Numbered from the stretch's first letter, positions 1-5,988 are shown. The stretch is DNA of 10,328 nucleotides from Methanobacteriota archaeon (GCA_023409695.1 JAEYQZ010000197.1:1-10328), one strand, 5' to 3'. Notes: generated by a model from the letters alone, not told the origin. Made by a program: numbers and translations.

Positions 1-1263
1 AGTTAAATTGCCACCATTCGTGATAGCACCGCCCCAATACGCAGTATTATAATTAAATCCGCTTCCATTAACAGTTAAATTACCATAAGTGATAATTGCA
101 CCGCCCATTGATGCATTACTTTTACCGGTTGCAACGTTACCTGTTAAAGCATCTAATCCAAATTTGCTATTTATTACTGCTGCCTTTCCAAAATTGAAAA
201 TTGCGCCGCCCATTGCAGTGTCATTTGCACTAATTGCTTTGTTTCCTGTGAAAATACTGTCTTTAATGGTTAATTCTTTTTCACTAGCAATTGCGCCGCC
301 TGCAGTTGCACCATTACCTGATGCGCGGTTACCTGTAAAAGTACTGCTATATATATTCAAAATACCACCATTAAGATTCAAAGTGCTGTTGTATTCATTG
401 TATATAGCGCCGCCTGCTGTTACATTGTTACCTGATGCAACGTTACCTGTGAAAATGCTGTTAAGAATTGTTAAAATTCCAAAATTATAAATAGCCCCAC
501 CTGCGGTTGCATTGTTACCTGTGAAAGTGCCATTATCAACAACTAAATTTCCAATATTAAAAATAGAACCTCCCATAGTTCCATTGTTGCCGATTAAATT
601 GCCTTTTGCAGTGTTATTTGTGAAATCACTGTCTTTAATGGTTAAATTTCCAACATTGTATATAGCGCCTCCAGCAACGGCATGTTCCTTAGATACATCA
701 TTACTTGTTGCAGCGTTGCTTGTGAAAGTACAATTTGTAATATTTAAATTACCAAAATTACAAACAGCACCACCTGCAGTTACATTCTTGTCTGTAAGTG
801 TCAAATTCTGGGTCGCAGTTCCATTTACAAAAGTTAAATTTTTGATACTGACATTTATACCCTTTTGAATTGTAAATATCTGTGCTGAACCCGTCCCATT
901 TATAATGGTGTTCTCTCTGCTTTCCCCGATAATAGTCATATTTTTGTCAATAGTGACATTAGTGTTATTTTCTCCCAAGTAATGTCCATTTGCAATATTT
1001 ACTGTTCCACCACTAGTTACGGTTCCTGTTGCATTTTTAATTGACTTTTTAGGGCCAGACATAGTTAAATCATCCCATATTGATGATTCACCATTCCAGC
1101 TATCGTCACCAGTCAAATCACTTACATAAATAATTGACTGATCAGCAGAGACCGTGTTAACAGTAGATAATACAGTAAAAACAATACTAAATAAAAAAAC
1201 TAAAGTTATCATCTTATTTGCATATCTATAAGTTATTCGCGTTTTAATCCCCTTCATCTCCAT
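1..1263 (-). CDS. Adhesin-like surface protein with GGAI-type (polymorphic membrane protein) repeats, N-terminal part
   Basis: Partial: the frame stays open for exactly 421 codons from ATG 1263-1261 to the left edge. A positively charged N-terminus and a hydrophobic stretch (about residues 19-37) ending TVSA-DQ look like a signal peptide cut after residue 40. From residue 164 there are nine GGA[IV]/GGSI units 24-38 residues apart, each continuing as YN-x-GNLTI-x-x-S-x-FTGN-x-A. This is the beta-helix repeat style of chlamydial Pmp proteins and of the adhesin-like proteins abundant in Methanobacteriales. More than fifteen N-x-S/T sequons occur, so an exported, N-glycosylated cell-surface protein is likely. 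The binding target cannot be read from the sequence. A second in-frame ATG lies at 1257-1255; neither start has a convincing ribosome binding site, so the exact start is uncertain. The anchor, if any, lies outside the window. Confidence 0.9.
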   Translation of the reverse strand, partial: MEMKGIKTRITYRYANKMITLVFLFSIVFTVLSTVNTVSADQSIIYVSDLTGDDSWNGESSIWDDLTMSGPKKSIKNATGTVTSGGTVNIANGHYLGENNTNVTIDKNMTIIGESRENTIINGTGSAQIFTIQKGINVSIKNLTFVNGTATQNLTLTDKNVTAGGAVCNFGNLNITNCTFTSNAATSNDVSKEHAVAGGAIYNVGNLTIKDSDFTNNTAKGNLIGNNGTMGGSIFNIGNLVVDNGTFTGNNATAGGAIYNFGILTILNSIFTGNVASGNNVTAGGAIYNEYNSTLNLNGGILNIYSSTFTGNRASGNGATAGGAIASEKELTIKDSIFTGNKAISANDTAMGGAIFNFGKAAVINSKFGLDALTGNVATGKSNASMGGAIITYGNLTVNGSGFNYNTAYWGGAITNGGNLT

Positions 1264-1281
1264 TTATATTTCAGATATTCA

Positions 1282-1299
1282 TTTGTAAATTATTACAAA
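1282..1299. promoter_or_regulatory. Perfect inverted repeat upstream of the adhesin-like gene, candidate operator
   Basis: TTTGTAA-ATTA-TTACAAA: two perfect 7-bp arms with a 4-bp spacer, ending 18 bp before the adhesin-like start codon. A TATA-like TTATTTAAA (about 1322-1331, read on the minus strand) would place the transcription start near 1300, so the repeat would lie at or just downstream of it. The AT-only spacer and AT-rich setting make chance possible. Confidence 0.35.
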
Positions 1300-1570
1300 A
1301 CAAAATTATTGTAATTAAATTATTATTTAAAATTTTCCATTATATTAAATTTCTATTAAGGACTATTTTTCCACAATATAAGGGTATTTAGCGTATTCAT
1401 GATAAAATATGCAATGATAATACATAAATATATAATAAAAATGAAAAAAAGCATTTTATTAAAGTAATAAGTATTAAATAAACCAGTAAACACTTTTAAT
1501 TCCATATTAAATAAACAAAGTTATATTAAAAAAGCCGGTATTTCTATTATTTCATAAAGGACGTAACAAT

Positions 1571-1610
1571 CTTTATAAATGATACTGCGCAATTAGAAAA
1601 CCTATATACT
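1571..1610 (+). promoter_or_regulatory. Candidate TATA boxes for the flippase gene
   Basis: Two archaeal TATA-like elements: CTTTATAAAT (1571-1580) and CCTATATACT (1601-1610, preceded by a purine-rich BRE-like GAAAA). With a start about 26 bp downstream they predict leaders of roughly 60 or 33 nt. Which one is used cannot be told by eye. Confidence 0.35.
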
Positions 1611-1663
1611 AATTTTTCTAAAAAATCAAACATTTTTCACATGTAATTATTTTTGGTGAGTTA

Positions 1664-3280
1664 ATGGAAGAAGCAGATGTAAGCCCACGCGAAAGTCCAA
1701 GTGAAAGCTCCAATGGAAGTTCAAAGATACTTCGAGGAAGCTTTTTAATGATGGTTAGCTACCTGTTCTTTAGAGTAGGTGGTTATCTTTATAGATTTAT
1801 ATTGAGCAGAATGCTTGGACCTGAAGGATACGGATTAGTAGGTCTTACAACACCATTTCAGGGCATATTCCAGGTATTATCCGCAGGAGGTTTTCCTCCG
1901 GCAATTTCTAAATTTGTAGCGCAACATAATGCCCTTGATGAAAAGGATATGGCAAGACAGGTCATTTTAACTTCCCTCAAATTTATGATGGTTGCAGGGA
2001 CCCTTTTTGGTATTCTAATATTCTTTTCTGCAGACTGGATAGCAAATTTCTATTTCCAGAAACCTGCCATGGTTTATCCACTTCAAGCCGTTGCACTTAT
2101 AACTCCCTTTAGCGTCATAGTCGGAGCTTTAAGAGGTGCATTTCAGGGTGTTTACAAGATGGAACTTGTTGTAGCAAGTCGTGCAGTGGAACAAGTATTT
2201 ATGATCGGTATGGCCGTTGTATTTGTGTCTATTGGATTTTATGCAGCTGGAGCGGTGCTTGGAACCGCTTTGGGGTTCATAGCTTCTTCTTTAGTTTCTC
2301 TTATACTCCTTAAGAAATATGTATGGACACTTTTCCCCAAACCAGTTAATAAAATTAGCTTTAAAGATGAATTGGCACTCTTAAAAACCCTTTTAGTATT
2401 TTCAATACCTGTAGCCATAACAGCCCTTTCAGAAATGGCAATATATGATGTTGGGCCTCTTGTTATAGGCAGATATTTGCCTGCACAAGATGCAGGGTAT
2501 TATACAACCGCTGATCCTATTGCAAGGCTTCCCCTCATAATTTCTCTTTCAGTAGCGGCCGTAATACTCCCTGCAGCTTCTGAAGCTGCAAGTTTAAAGG
2601 ACAAAGTGCTTCTTGAAAATTATATAACTCAATCATATCGTTATGTAGTACTGCTGGTGTTCCCACTTTGTGTTGGGATCGCGATATTCGCACAGCCCCT
2701 TCTCGGCCTGTTATTTGGCTCAGATTACATTTTTGGAGCCCCAGTTCTAAGTATACTTGTTGTTGGAATGACCTTTTACACACTTTTCATGGTATCATCA
2801 AGTATAATACAGGGAATGGGATATCCAAGGCTCCCTATGATTATTCTTATATTAGGAACCGTGTTAAACATCATATTGAATTTCCTTATGGTTCCAATGT
2901 ATGGAATTATAGGAGCAGCCATTGCAACCACCATAGTTGCATTTTTAATAATGATTGTAATATTATGGAAAACTTGCCATATAACAAAAATAAGTTTACC
3001 TTACCTTGATTTTGCTAAAATTGGGTTTGCAACTGCTATTATGGGTTTATCAATATATTTTATACCCAGAATAGATTTAGAACTTTTTGGAACAGTTATA
3101 GATTTAGGACTTCTTGCAGCGATTATAATCGCACCTATTGTATACACAATTGTATTCGCCCTCATAGGCGGATTTACAAAAAGAGATATACGCGTGATTA
3201 GAAGATACAGCAAAAAATTCGGTCCACTCTCTGGTGCAGTTGAAAGGGTAGTTAAATTTATAGATAGGTTTGTAAAATAA
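1664..3280 (+). CDS. MOP-superfamily oligosaccharide flippase (polysaccharide biosynthesis / SpoVB-like family)
   Basis: 538-residue polytopic membrane protein with about 12-14 hydrophobic helices. Residues 1-22 are a hydrophilic Ser/Glu-rich tail. The block at 21-87 (KILRGS..., SRMLGPEGYGLVGL at 48-61, GGFPPAISKFVAQ at 75-87) is the typical opening of the Wzx/SpoVB/MurJ-like transporters, which flip polyprenyl-linked sugars across the cytoplasmic membrane. The C-terminus is basic. The start is supported by GGTGAG at 1655-1660, three bases before ATG; the GGTGA core matches the archaeal 16S rRNA tail. In a pseudomurein-walled methanogen the cargo could be a wall precursor or an N-glycan; the sequence does not decide. 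It lies divergent to a sequon-rich adhesin-like gene and 75 bp before a ModE-like regulator. Confidence 0.9.
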   Translation: MEEADVSPRESPSESSNGSSKILRGSFLMMVSYLFFRVGGYLYRFILSRMLGPEGYGLVGLTTPFQGIFQVLSAGGFPPAISKFVAQHNALDEKDMARQVILTSLKFMMVAGTLFGILIFFSADWIANFYFQKPAMVYPLQAVALITPFSVIVGALRGAFQGVYKMELVVASRAVEQVFMIGMAVVFVSIGFYAAGAVLGTALGFIASSLVSLILLKKYVWTLFPKPVNKISFKDELALLKTLLVFSIPVAITALSEMAIYDVGPLVIGRYLPAQDAGYYTTADPIARLPLIISLSVAAVILPAASEAASLKDKVLLENYITQSYRYVVLLVFPLCVGIAIFAQPLLGLLFGSDYIFGAPVLSILVVGMTFYTLFMVSSSIIQGMGYPRLPMIILILGTVLNIILNFLMVPMYGIIGAAIATTIVAFLIMIVILWKTCHITKISLPYLDFAKIGFATAIMGLSIYFIPRIDLELFGTVIDLGLLAAIIIAPIVYTIVFALIGGFTKRDIRVIRRYSKKFGPLSGAVERVVKFIDRFVK

Positions 3281-3355
3281 TATATAGAAAAAATTAGAAA
3301 GAATATACCAAGTTCATTTCTAATTGAATTATTATAAAAATTATAGGGGCTTTTT

Positions 3356-4057
3356 ATGGACATAGAAGAGAAACCAGAATATAAGCTGGAAATGGAAATT
3401 TCAATTGGCGGAAAACAGGTATCATTAAATTACAAAAAATTTCTTCTACTTAAACACATCGATGAATATGGATCCATAATGAAAGCATCCAAAAAAACAG
3501 GCATTCCCTACAGGACAGCCCTTAAAAACATTGAAATAATGGAAGAAAAACTTGGATCTTCAATCGTTTCCACCCAAAGAGGGGGAAAAGGAGGCGGAGG
3601 TGCAAGCAGCGTTACTGATATCGGCAAACAAATACTATGGGAGTATACTAAGCTAACAAGTATCCTTAAAAAGCATTCTGAAGTAAATGAAATAGAAGGT
3701 AAAATCACAGGCATTTACGAAAAGAATAAGGTTATGCATGTGGATATAGAAGGAAAAAACATAGTAGTTCCTTTAGATCATGAATTTAATAAGGGTGATA
3801 AAGTACTCGTTTTAATAAGCCCAGATGACATTTTTGTAACATTACAACCCTATGAATCAAGTGTTAGAAACGTATTTGAAGGTAAAATAATTGGAATGGA
3901 ACTTAATAATGAGATGATAAGGCTTACTGTCCAGTTAAACAGCACTAAGCTTAATATAGATGTTACAGACTATTCCAGAGAAAAACTTGGTTTAACACTT
4001 GGCATGGACATATTCATAGGTTTTAAAGCTGCATCAGCCACTATAGTTAAAATGTAG
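3356..4057 (+). CDS. ModE-family transcriptional regulator with HTH and two Mop/TOBE domains
   Basis: 233 residues. Residues about 24-70 form the LysR-like helix-turn-helix (GSIMKASKKTGIPYRTALKNIEIMEEKLG). Residues 73-92 carry the flexible glycine loop and following helix typical of ModE (RGGKGGGGASSVTDIGKQIL). Two TOBE/Mop-type oxyanion domains follow: about 113-163 (EGKITGI..., PLDHEFNKGDKV) and about 169-233, beginning with the signature SVRNVFEGKIIG. In the family this module binds molybdate or tungstate and controls uptake and cofactor genes; methanogens need Mo/W for formylmethanofuran dehydrogenase. No molybdate transporter or molybdopterin gene lies in the window, so the targets are unknown. 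A weak site AGGGG (3345-3349) precedes ATG by 6 nt. It probably works in the cytoplasm as a dimer, as other ModE proteins do. Confidence 0.88.
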   Translation: MDIEEKPEYKLEMEISIGGKQVSLNYKKFLLLKHIDEYGSIMKASKKTGIPYRTALKNIEIMEEKLGSSIVSTQRGGKGGGGASSVTDIGKQILWEYTKLTSILKKHSEVNEIEGKITGIYEKNKVMHVDIEGKNIVVPLDHEFNKGDKVLVLISPDDIFVTLQPYESSVRNVFEGKIIGMELNNEMIRLTVQLNSTKLNIDVTDYSREKLGLTLGMDIFIGFKAASATIVKM

Positions 4058-4140
4058 TTTGTAAATTAAAACCAGAGAATTTAAAAAAGAGTATTATTAA
4101 ATAATGCCTGTCTGTACTGGACTTCAAGAATCAAGCCTGC

Positions 4141-4177
4141 AAATTATATTAACTGTAAATTACAATGTAATTAAACA
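4141..4177 (+). promoter_or_regulatory. Promoter of the ferredoxin-hisB unit with overlapping palindromes, probably leaderless
   Basis: A TATA-like AAATTATATTAA (4141-4152, centre near 4147) lies about 30 bp before the ferredoxin ATG and no Shine-Dalgarno sequence intervenes, so the transcript probably starts at or within a few bases of the ATG. Between them, TGTAA (4154-4158), TTACA (4160-4164) and TGTAA (4166-4170) alternate, giving two overlapping perfect palindromes: TGTAA-A-TTACA (4154-4164) and AATTACA-A-TGTAATT (4158-4172). A repressor bound here would block initiation. Confidence 0.5.
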
Positions 4178-4404
4178 TGAGGATCGAAGTAGATAAAGAA
4201 AAGTGCATAGGCTGCGGAAAGTGTGGAGAAGCGTGCCCCAAAGGACCTAAAATATGGAGCATAGGCAAAGATAAAAAGGCAAAAGCTTCACACCTGGAAT
4301 ACTGTCATGTATGCATTAACTGTGCCTCAAGGTGCCCGGTAGATGCAATACGTGTAATTAGAGATGGTAAAGAAGACGAGGAAGCATTTAAAAAAAGTGA
4401 ATAA
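4177..4404 (+). CDS. Two-cluster [4Fe-4S] ferredoxin
   Basis: 75-residue soluble electron carrier with two classic CxxCxxCxxxCP motifs: C10, C13, C16, C20-P21 and C43, C46, C49, C53-P54, enough for two [4Fe-4S] clusters. The region between the motifs is slightly longer than in the shortest clostridial-type ferredoxins, and the C-terminus is charged (KEDEEAFKKSE). The start ATG has no ribosome binding site and sits about 30 bp after a TATA-like box, which fits a leaderless message. It ends 21 bp before hisB on the same strand, so the two are very likely co-transcribed. HisB needs no electron donor, so the pairing is not explained by the histidine pathway; the partner enzyme of this ferredoxin is unknown. 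Confidence 0.92.
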   Translation: MRIEVDKEKCIGCGKCGEACPKGPKIWSIGKDKKAKASHLEYCHVCINCASRCPVDAIRVIRDGKEDEEAFKKSE

Positions 4405-4425
4405 ATATCCATAGAAGGTTCAAAA

Positions 4426-5007
4426 ATGACAAAAAGAAGCATGAAAATGAACAGAAAAACAACTGAAACAGACATCGAGATTTCGCTAAATATCGATGGA
4501 AATGGAAAATCAGATGTAAATACAGGAATTGACTTTTTTGATCATATGCTGGACTCTTTTGCAAGACACGGCTTTTTTGACCTTGATGTTAAAGCTAAAG
4601 GTGATATAAAAGTAGATGATCACCATACAGTTGAAGATGTAGGAATACTCCTTGGAGAAACATTTGCAGGTGCAATAGGGGATAAAAAAGGAATAAAAAG
4701 GATGTCACATGCAATAATCCCCATGGATGATGCCCTGGCAACTGTCGCTGTAGATATAAGCGGCAGAAGTTACAGTGTTCTCAACTTTGAGTTTAAAAAG
4801 GCAAAAGTCGGAGATTTAAGCACAGAAAACGTTGAACACTTCTTTGAATCCTTTGCAAATTCTGCAAGAATTAATATCAATGCAAAGGTTGAGGGTGAAA
4901 ATGACCACCATAAAATAGAAGCACTCTTTAAGGCATTTGCAAGGGCTTTAAAAGATGCATCGCGAATTGAACACGACATAATTCCAAGTACAAAGGGTGT
5001 TCTATAA
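4426..5007 (+). CDS. hisB: Imidazoleglycerol-phosphate dehydratase
   Basis: 193 residues, the normal length for monofunctional HisB (EC 4.2.1.19), which converts imidazole-glycerol phosphate to imidazole-acetol phosphate, step six of histidine synthesis. All hallmark blocks are present: R10-x-Tx[15 protein letters not shown] (34-42), [10 protein letters not shown] (64-73), EHFFESFA (137-144) and [16 protein letters not shown] (160-175). The two DHH/DHHK blocks supply the histidines and acids that bind the catalytic manganese ions. Other ATGs at codons 6 and 8 are possible starts; the ATG at 4426 follows GAAGG (4413-4417) by 8 nt and is kept. There is no phosphatase fusion, unlike the enterobacterial enzyme. 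No other his gene is in the window, which fits the scattered his genes common in methanogens. Confidence 0.96.
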   Translation: MTKRSMKMNRKTTETDIEISLNIDGNGKSDVNTGIDFFDHMLDSFARHGFFDLDVKAKGDIKVDDHHTVEDVGILLGETFAGAIGDKKGIKRMSHAIIPMDDALATVAVDISGRSYSVLNFEFKKAKVGDLSTENVEHFFESFANSARININAKVEGENDHHKIEALFKAFARALKDASRIEHDIIPSTKGVL

Positions 5008-5010
5008 TCC

Positions 5011-5082
5011 TTTAAAAATCGAAGCACGCAAAACTTCGTTTTGCGCCCCAAAAATTCAAAGAATTTTTGAGGGATTTTTAAC
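5011..5082 (+). repeat. Paired-hairpin element, copy A (also likely terminator between convergent genes)
   Basis: Starts four bases after the hisB stop. Order: TTTAAAAAT (5011-5019); hairpin CGCAAAAC-TTC-GTTTTGCG (5027-5045, 8-bp stem); linker GCGCCCC (5043-5049); hairpin CAAAAATTC-AAA-GAATTTTTG (5049-5069, 9-bp stem), extended by CCC (5046-5048) and GGG (5071-5073) with A5070 bulged; then a T run 5075-5079. The same order occurs inverted at 5774-5853. CGAAG (5020-5024) could also pair with CTTCG (5034-5038), which excludes the first hairpin. It lies between the 3' ends of hisB and the coiled-coil gene, so it could stop transcription from either side. Confidence 0.7.
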
Positions 5083-5086
5083 GTTC

Positions 5087-5103
5087 GGAAATCAGATATT
5101 TCC
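5087..5103. repeat. Small hairpin next to copy A
   Basis: GGAAAT-CAGAT-ATTTCC, 6-bp stem and 5-nt loop, a third stem following the paired-hairpin element. Copy B contains TTTCC/GGAAA words beside its first hairpin (5817-5821 and 5841-5845), so this stem may be a displaced part of the same element. Weak on its own. Confidence 0.4.
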
Positions 5104-5158
5104 TCAACATTTCAAAAATCAGACTTATTTTTCAGTATGTAAGATTTAATTTAAAACT

Positions 5159-5548
5159 TTAAATCCTTCTATCTACTATTTTTTCAGTTACTGCACCTAT
5201 TTCCGATTTTAATAATTTAAACCGTTTATACTCATCTTTAACACTTAAAAGATCCTGTTCCATTCCATTTAACTCATACGAAGAGATTTCTATATCCATT
5301 TTGTAGTAATCTGATATCATTACATCTACCTGATGAAGCATCTCATTGATTGCACCATACTGGTACAAAATTGCATCCACTTCCTCATGTAATGAGCCAA
5401 GTCTTGATTTTAATCCTTCTATTGAATTTAATAGTTCACTCTGAGTTTGAGGTTCATTAACTATTTCATGGTGCGCTTCCTGTATTGCTGCCATTTCTTC
5501 ATGTATACTTTCTATTTTGTGTTTATTGGAGTTTGCAAAAAGCATCAT
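5159..5548 (-). CDS. Small coiled-coil protein of unknown function; 5' end possibly frameshifted
   Basis: 129 residues from ATG 5548-5546. No family recognised. It is nearly all helix-forming and charged, with long stretches free of proline and glycine (IESIHEEMAAIQEAHHEI, LSVKDEYKRFKLLKSEIG) and heptad-like spacing of I/L/M, so a cytoplasmic coiled coil is likely. There is no signal peptide or membrane segment. No Shine-Dalgarno precedes the ATG; a TATA-like CATATATAC lies 24 to 16 bases upstream, so a leaderless start is possible. However, the same frame is open for 25 more codons up to a TAG and reads like protein there, without an ATG, GTG or TTG. An upstream ATG (5622) enters this frame only through a one-base shift. 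The gene is enclosed by two inverted paired-hairpin elements. Moderate confidence that it is expressed. Confidence 0.6.
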   Translation of the reverse strand: MMLFANSNKHKIESIHEEMAAIQEAHHEIVNEPQTQSELLNSIEGLKSRLGSLHEEVDAILYQYGAINEMLHQVDVMISDYYKMDIEISSYELNGMEQDLLSVKDEYKRFKLLKSEIGAVTEKIVDRRI

Positions 5549-5622
5549 ACGAGTATAATTATCGTATATATGCTCAAAGTCATTTTGGACCAGTTTAAAG
5601 CCCCCTTGAGTTTTGTATTCAT
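5545..5622 (-). other. Upstream 25-codon frame overlapping the coiled-coil gene; candidate true 5' end
   Basis: ATG 5622-5620 begins MNTKLKGALNWSK and ends at a TGA that overlaps the downstream ATG as ATGA. After six codons it meets a GGGGG run, then GCT-TTA-AAC, i.e. the heptamer TTTAAAC in the zero frame of a -1 slippery site. A -1 shift there, or one extra G in the run, joins this ATG to the frame of the 129-residue protein. As it stands it may be a leader peptide, a broken 5' end or a sequencing error. Confidence 0.35.
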
Positions 5623-5773
5623 TCGACTATATTTACCACTTTAATCTCTATTTTTGGAATTCACAATAAAAAAATGTTTCTTTAAGCTCAAAATAAGAAT
5701 ATTTTCCAATTAATATAATATCTTGAATAAAATTAAGAAGATGAATTTAACCGTAAATCTTTATAAAATAAAT

Positions 5774-5853
5774 AAAATCCTCAAACACTTAGTGTTTGGG
5801 GCGCAAAAATTTGTAGTTTCCGAAAATCGGAGATTTTCGAGGAAATTTTTAAA
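5774..5853 (-). repeat. Paired-hairpin element, copy B (inverted relative to copy A)
   Basis: Read on the minus strand it follows copy A in order: TTTAAAAAT; a hairpin (plus strand CGAAAATC-GGA-GATTTTCG, 5821-5839), here lengthened by TTTC (5817-5820) with GAAA (5842-5845); the shared GCGCCCC; a second hairpin (plus strand CAAACAC-TTA-GTGTTTG, 5782-5798) with the same single-base bulge (T5781) and CC/GG extension; then GAGGATTTT. The stems differ in sequence from copy A yet remain complementary. Unlike copy A it lies in a 5'-5' (divergent) space, so a simple terminator role does not fit. Confidence 0.65.
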
Positions 5854-5886
5854 CGAAATAAAAATCATATTAATGATTGTTACTTC

Positions 5887-5958
5887 GATAATTAAGTTAT
5901 CTTAAATACTTAATAATACTTAATTTTAAAAATATATCGATATTATGTGCCTTAAGGC
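5887..5958 (+). promoter_or_regulatory. Promoter/operator region of the nitroreductase gene
   Basis: Upstream to downstream: inverted repeat GATAA-TTAAG-TTATC (5887-5901); two perfect back-to-back 10-bp repeats AATACTTAAT (5905-5914, 5915-5924), one helical turn apart; a TATA-like AAATATAT (about 5929-5936); and the perfect palindrome GCCTTAAGGC (5949-5958), which would fall between the TATA box and the start point near 5959. The layout suggests upstream sites for an activator and a downstream site for a repressor, but no protein can be named. Confidence 0.45.
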
Positions 5959-5983
5959 TAAAATTCAAAAATTATGAGCAATT

Positions 5984-5988
5984 GGAGG
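5984..5988 (+). promoter_or_regulatory. Strong Shine-Dalgarno site of the nitroreductase gene
   Basis: GGAGG, 8 nt before ATG 5997, the strongest ribosome binding site in the window; it fixes this start. Confidence 0.8.

Larger units (their letters stand above)
1264..1663. other. Divergent intergenic region, 400 nt, no gene seen
   Basis: Very AT-rich spacer between the adhesin-like gene (minus) and the flippase gene (plus). It holds an 18-bp inverted repeat at 1282-1299, a 12-mer direct repeat TATTAAATAAAC at 1472-1483 and 1505-1516 (start-to-start 33 bp, about three helical turns), and TATA-like boxes for both genes. Only a trivial eight-codon frame (ATG 1441) was noticed. I see no tRNA-like or other convincing RNA fold. 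Confidence 0.6.

Noticed and set aside
89..868. Two plus-strand open frames (89-490 and 512-868) rich in IAPPA-like repeats
   Set aside because: They are the antisense image of the GGAI repeats of the adhesin-like gene on the minus strand; the periodic pattern comes from that gene, which has a signal peptide and an unbroken 421-codon frame.
2535..3363. Open frames at 2535-2783 (-), 2668-3009 (+) and 3001-3363 (-)
   Set aside because: They overlap the flippase coding sequence in other frames, lack ribosome binding sites and resemble no family.
3508..3714. Minus-strand frame opposite the ModE-like gene
   Set aside because: Antisense shadow of a clearly conserved HTH and glycine-loop region.
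4104..4140. GC-richer patch between the ModE-like and ferredoxin genes, considered as a small RNA
   Set aside because: No stable fold, no box C/D or H/ACA signature and no promoter-terminator pair seen.
4770..5051. Minus-strand frame opposite the end of hisB
   Set aside because: Lies over conserved HisB motifs and begins inside hairpin copy A; no independent support.
5011..5103. Tandem hairpins after hisB considered as a CRISPR-like array or tRNA
   Set aside because: The stems differ in sequence and are not equally spaced repeats with unique spacers; no tRNA arms or anticodon loop can be drawn.
5447..5644. Plus-strand 65-codon frame across the start of the coiled-coil gene
   Set aside because: Antisense to the coiled-coil frame and its extension; the product is low-complexity and aromatic with no start signals.
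5723..5905. Plus-strand 60-codon frame before the nitroreductase
   Set aside because: Its middle is hairpin copy B and its end is promoter-like repeats; no ribosome binding site, so not a gene.
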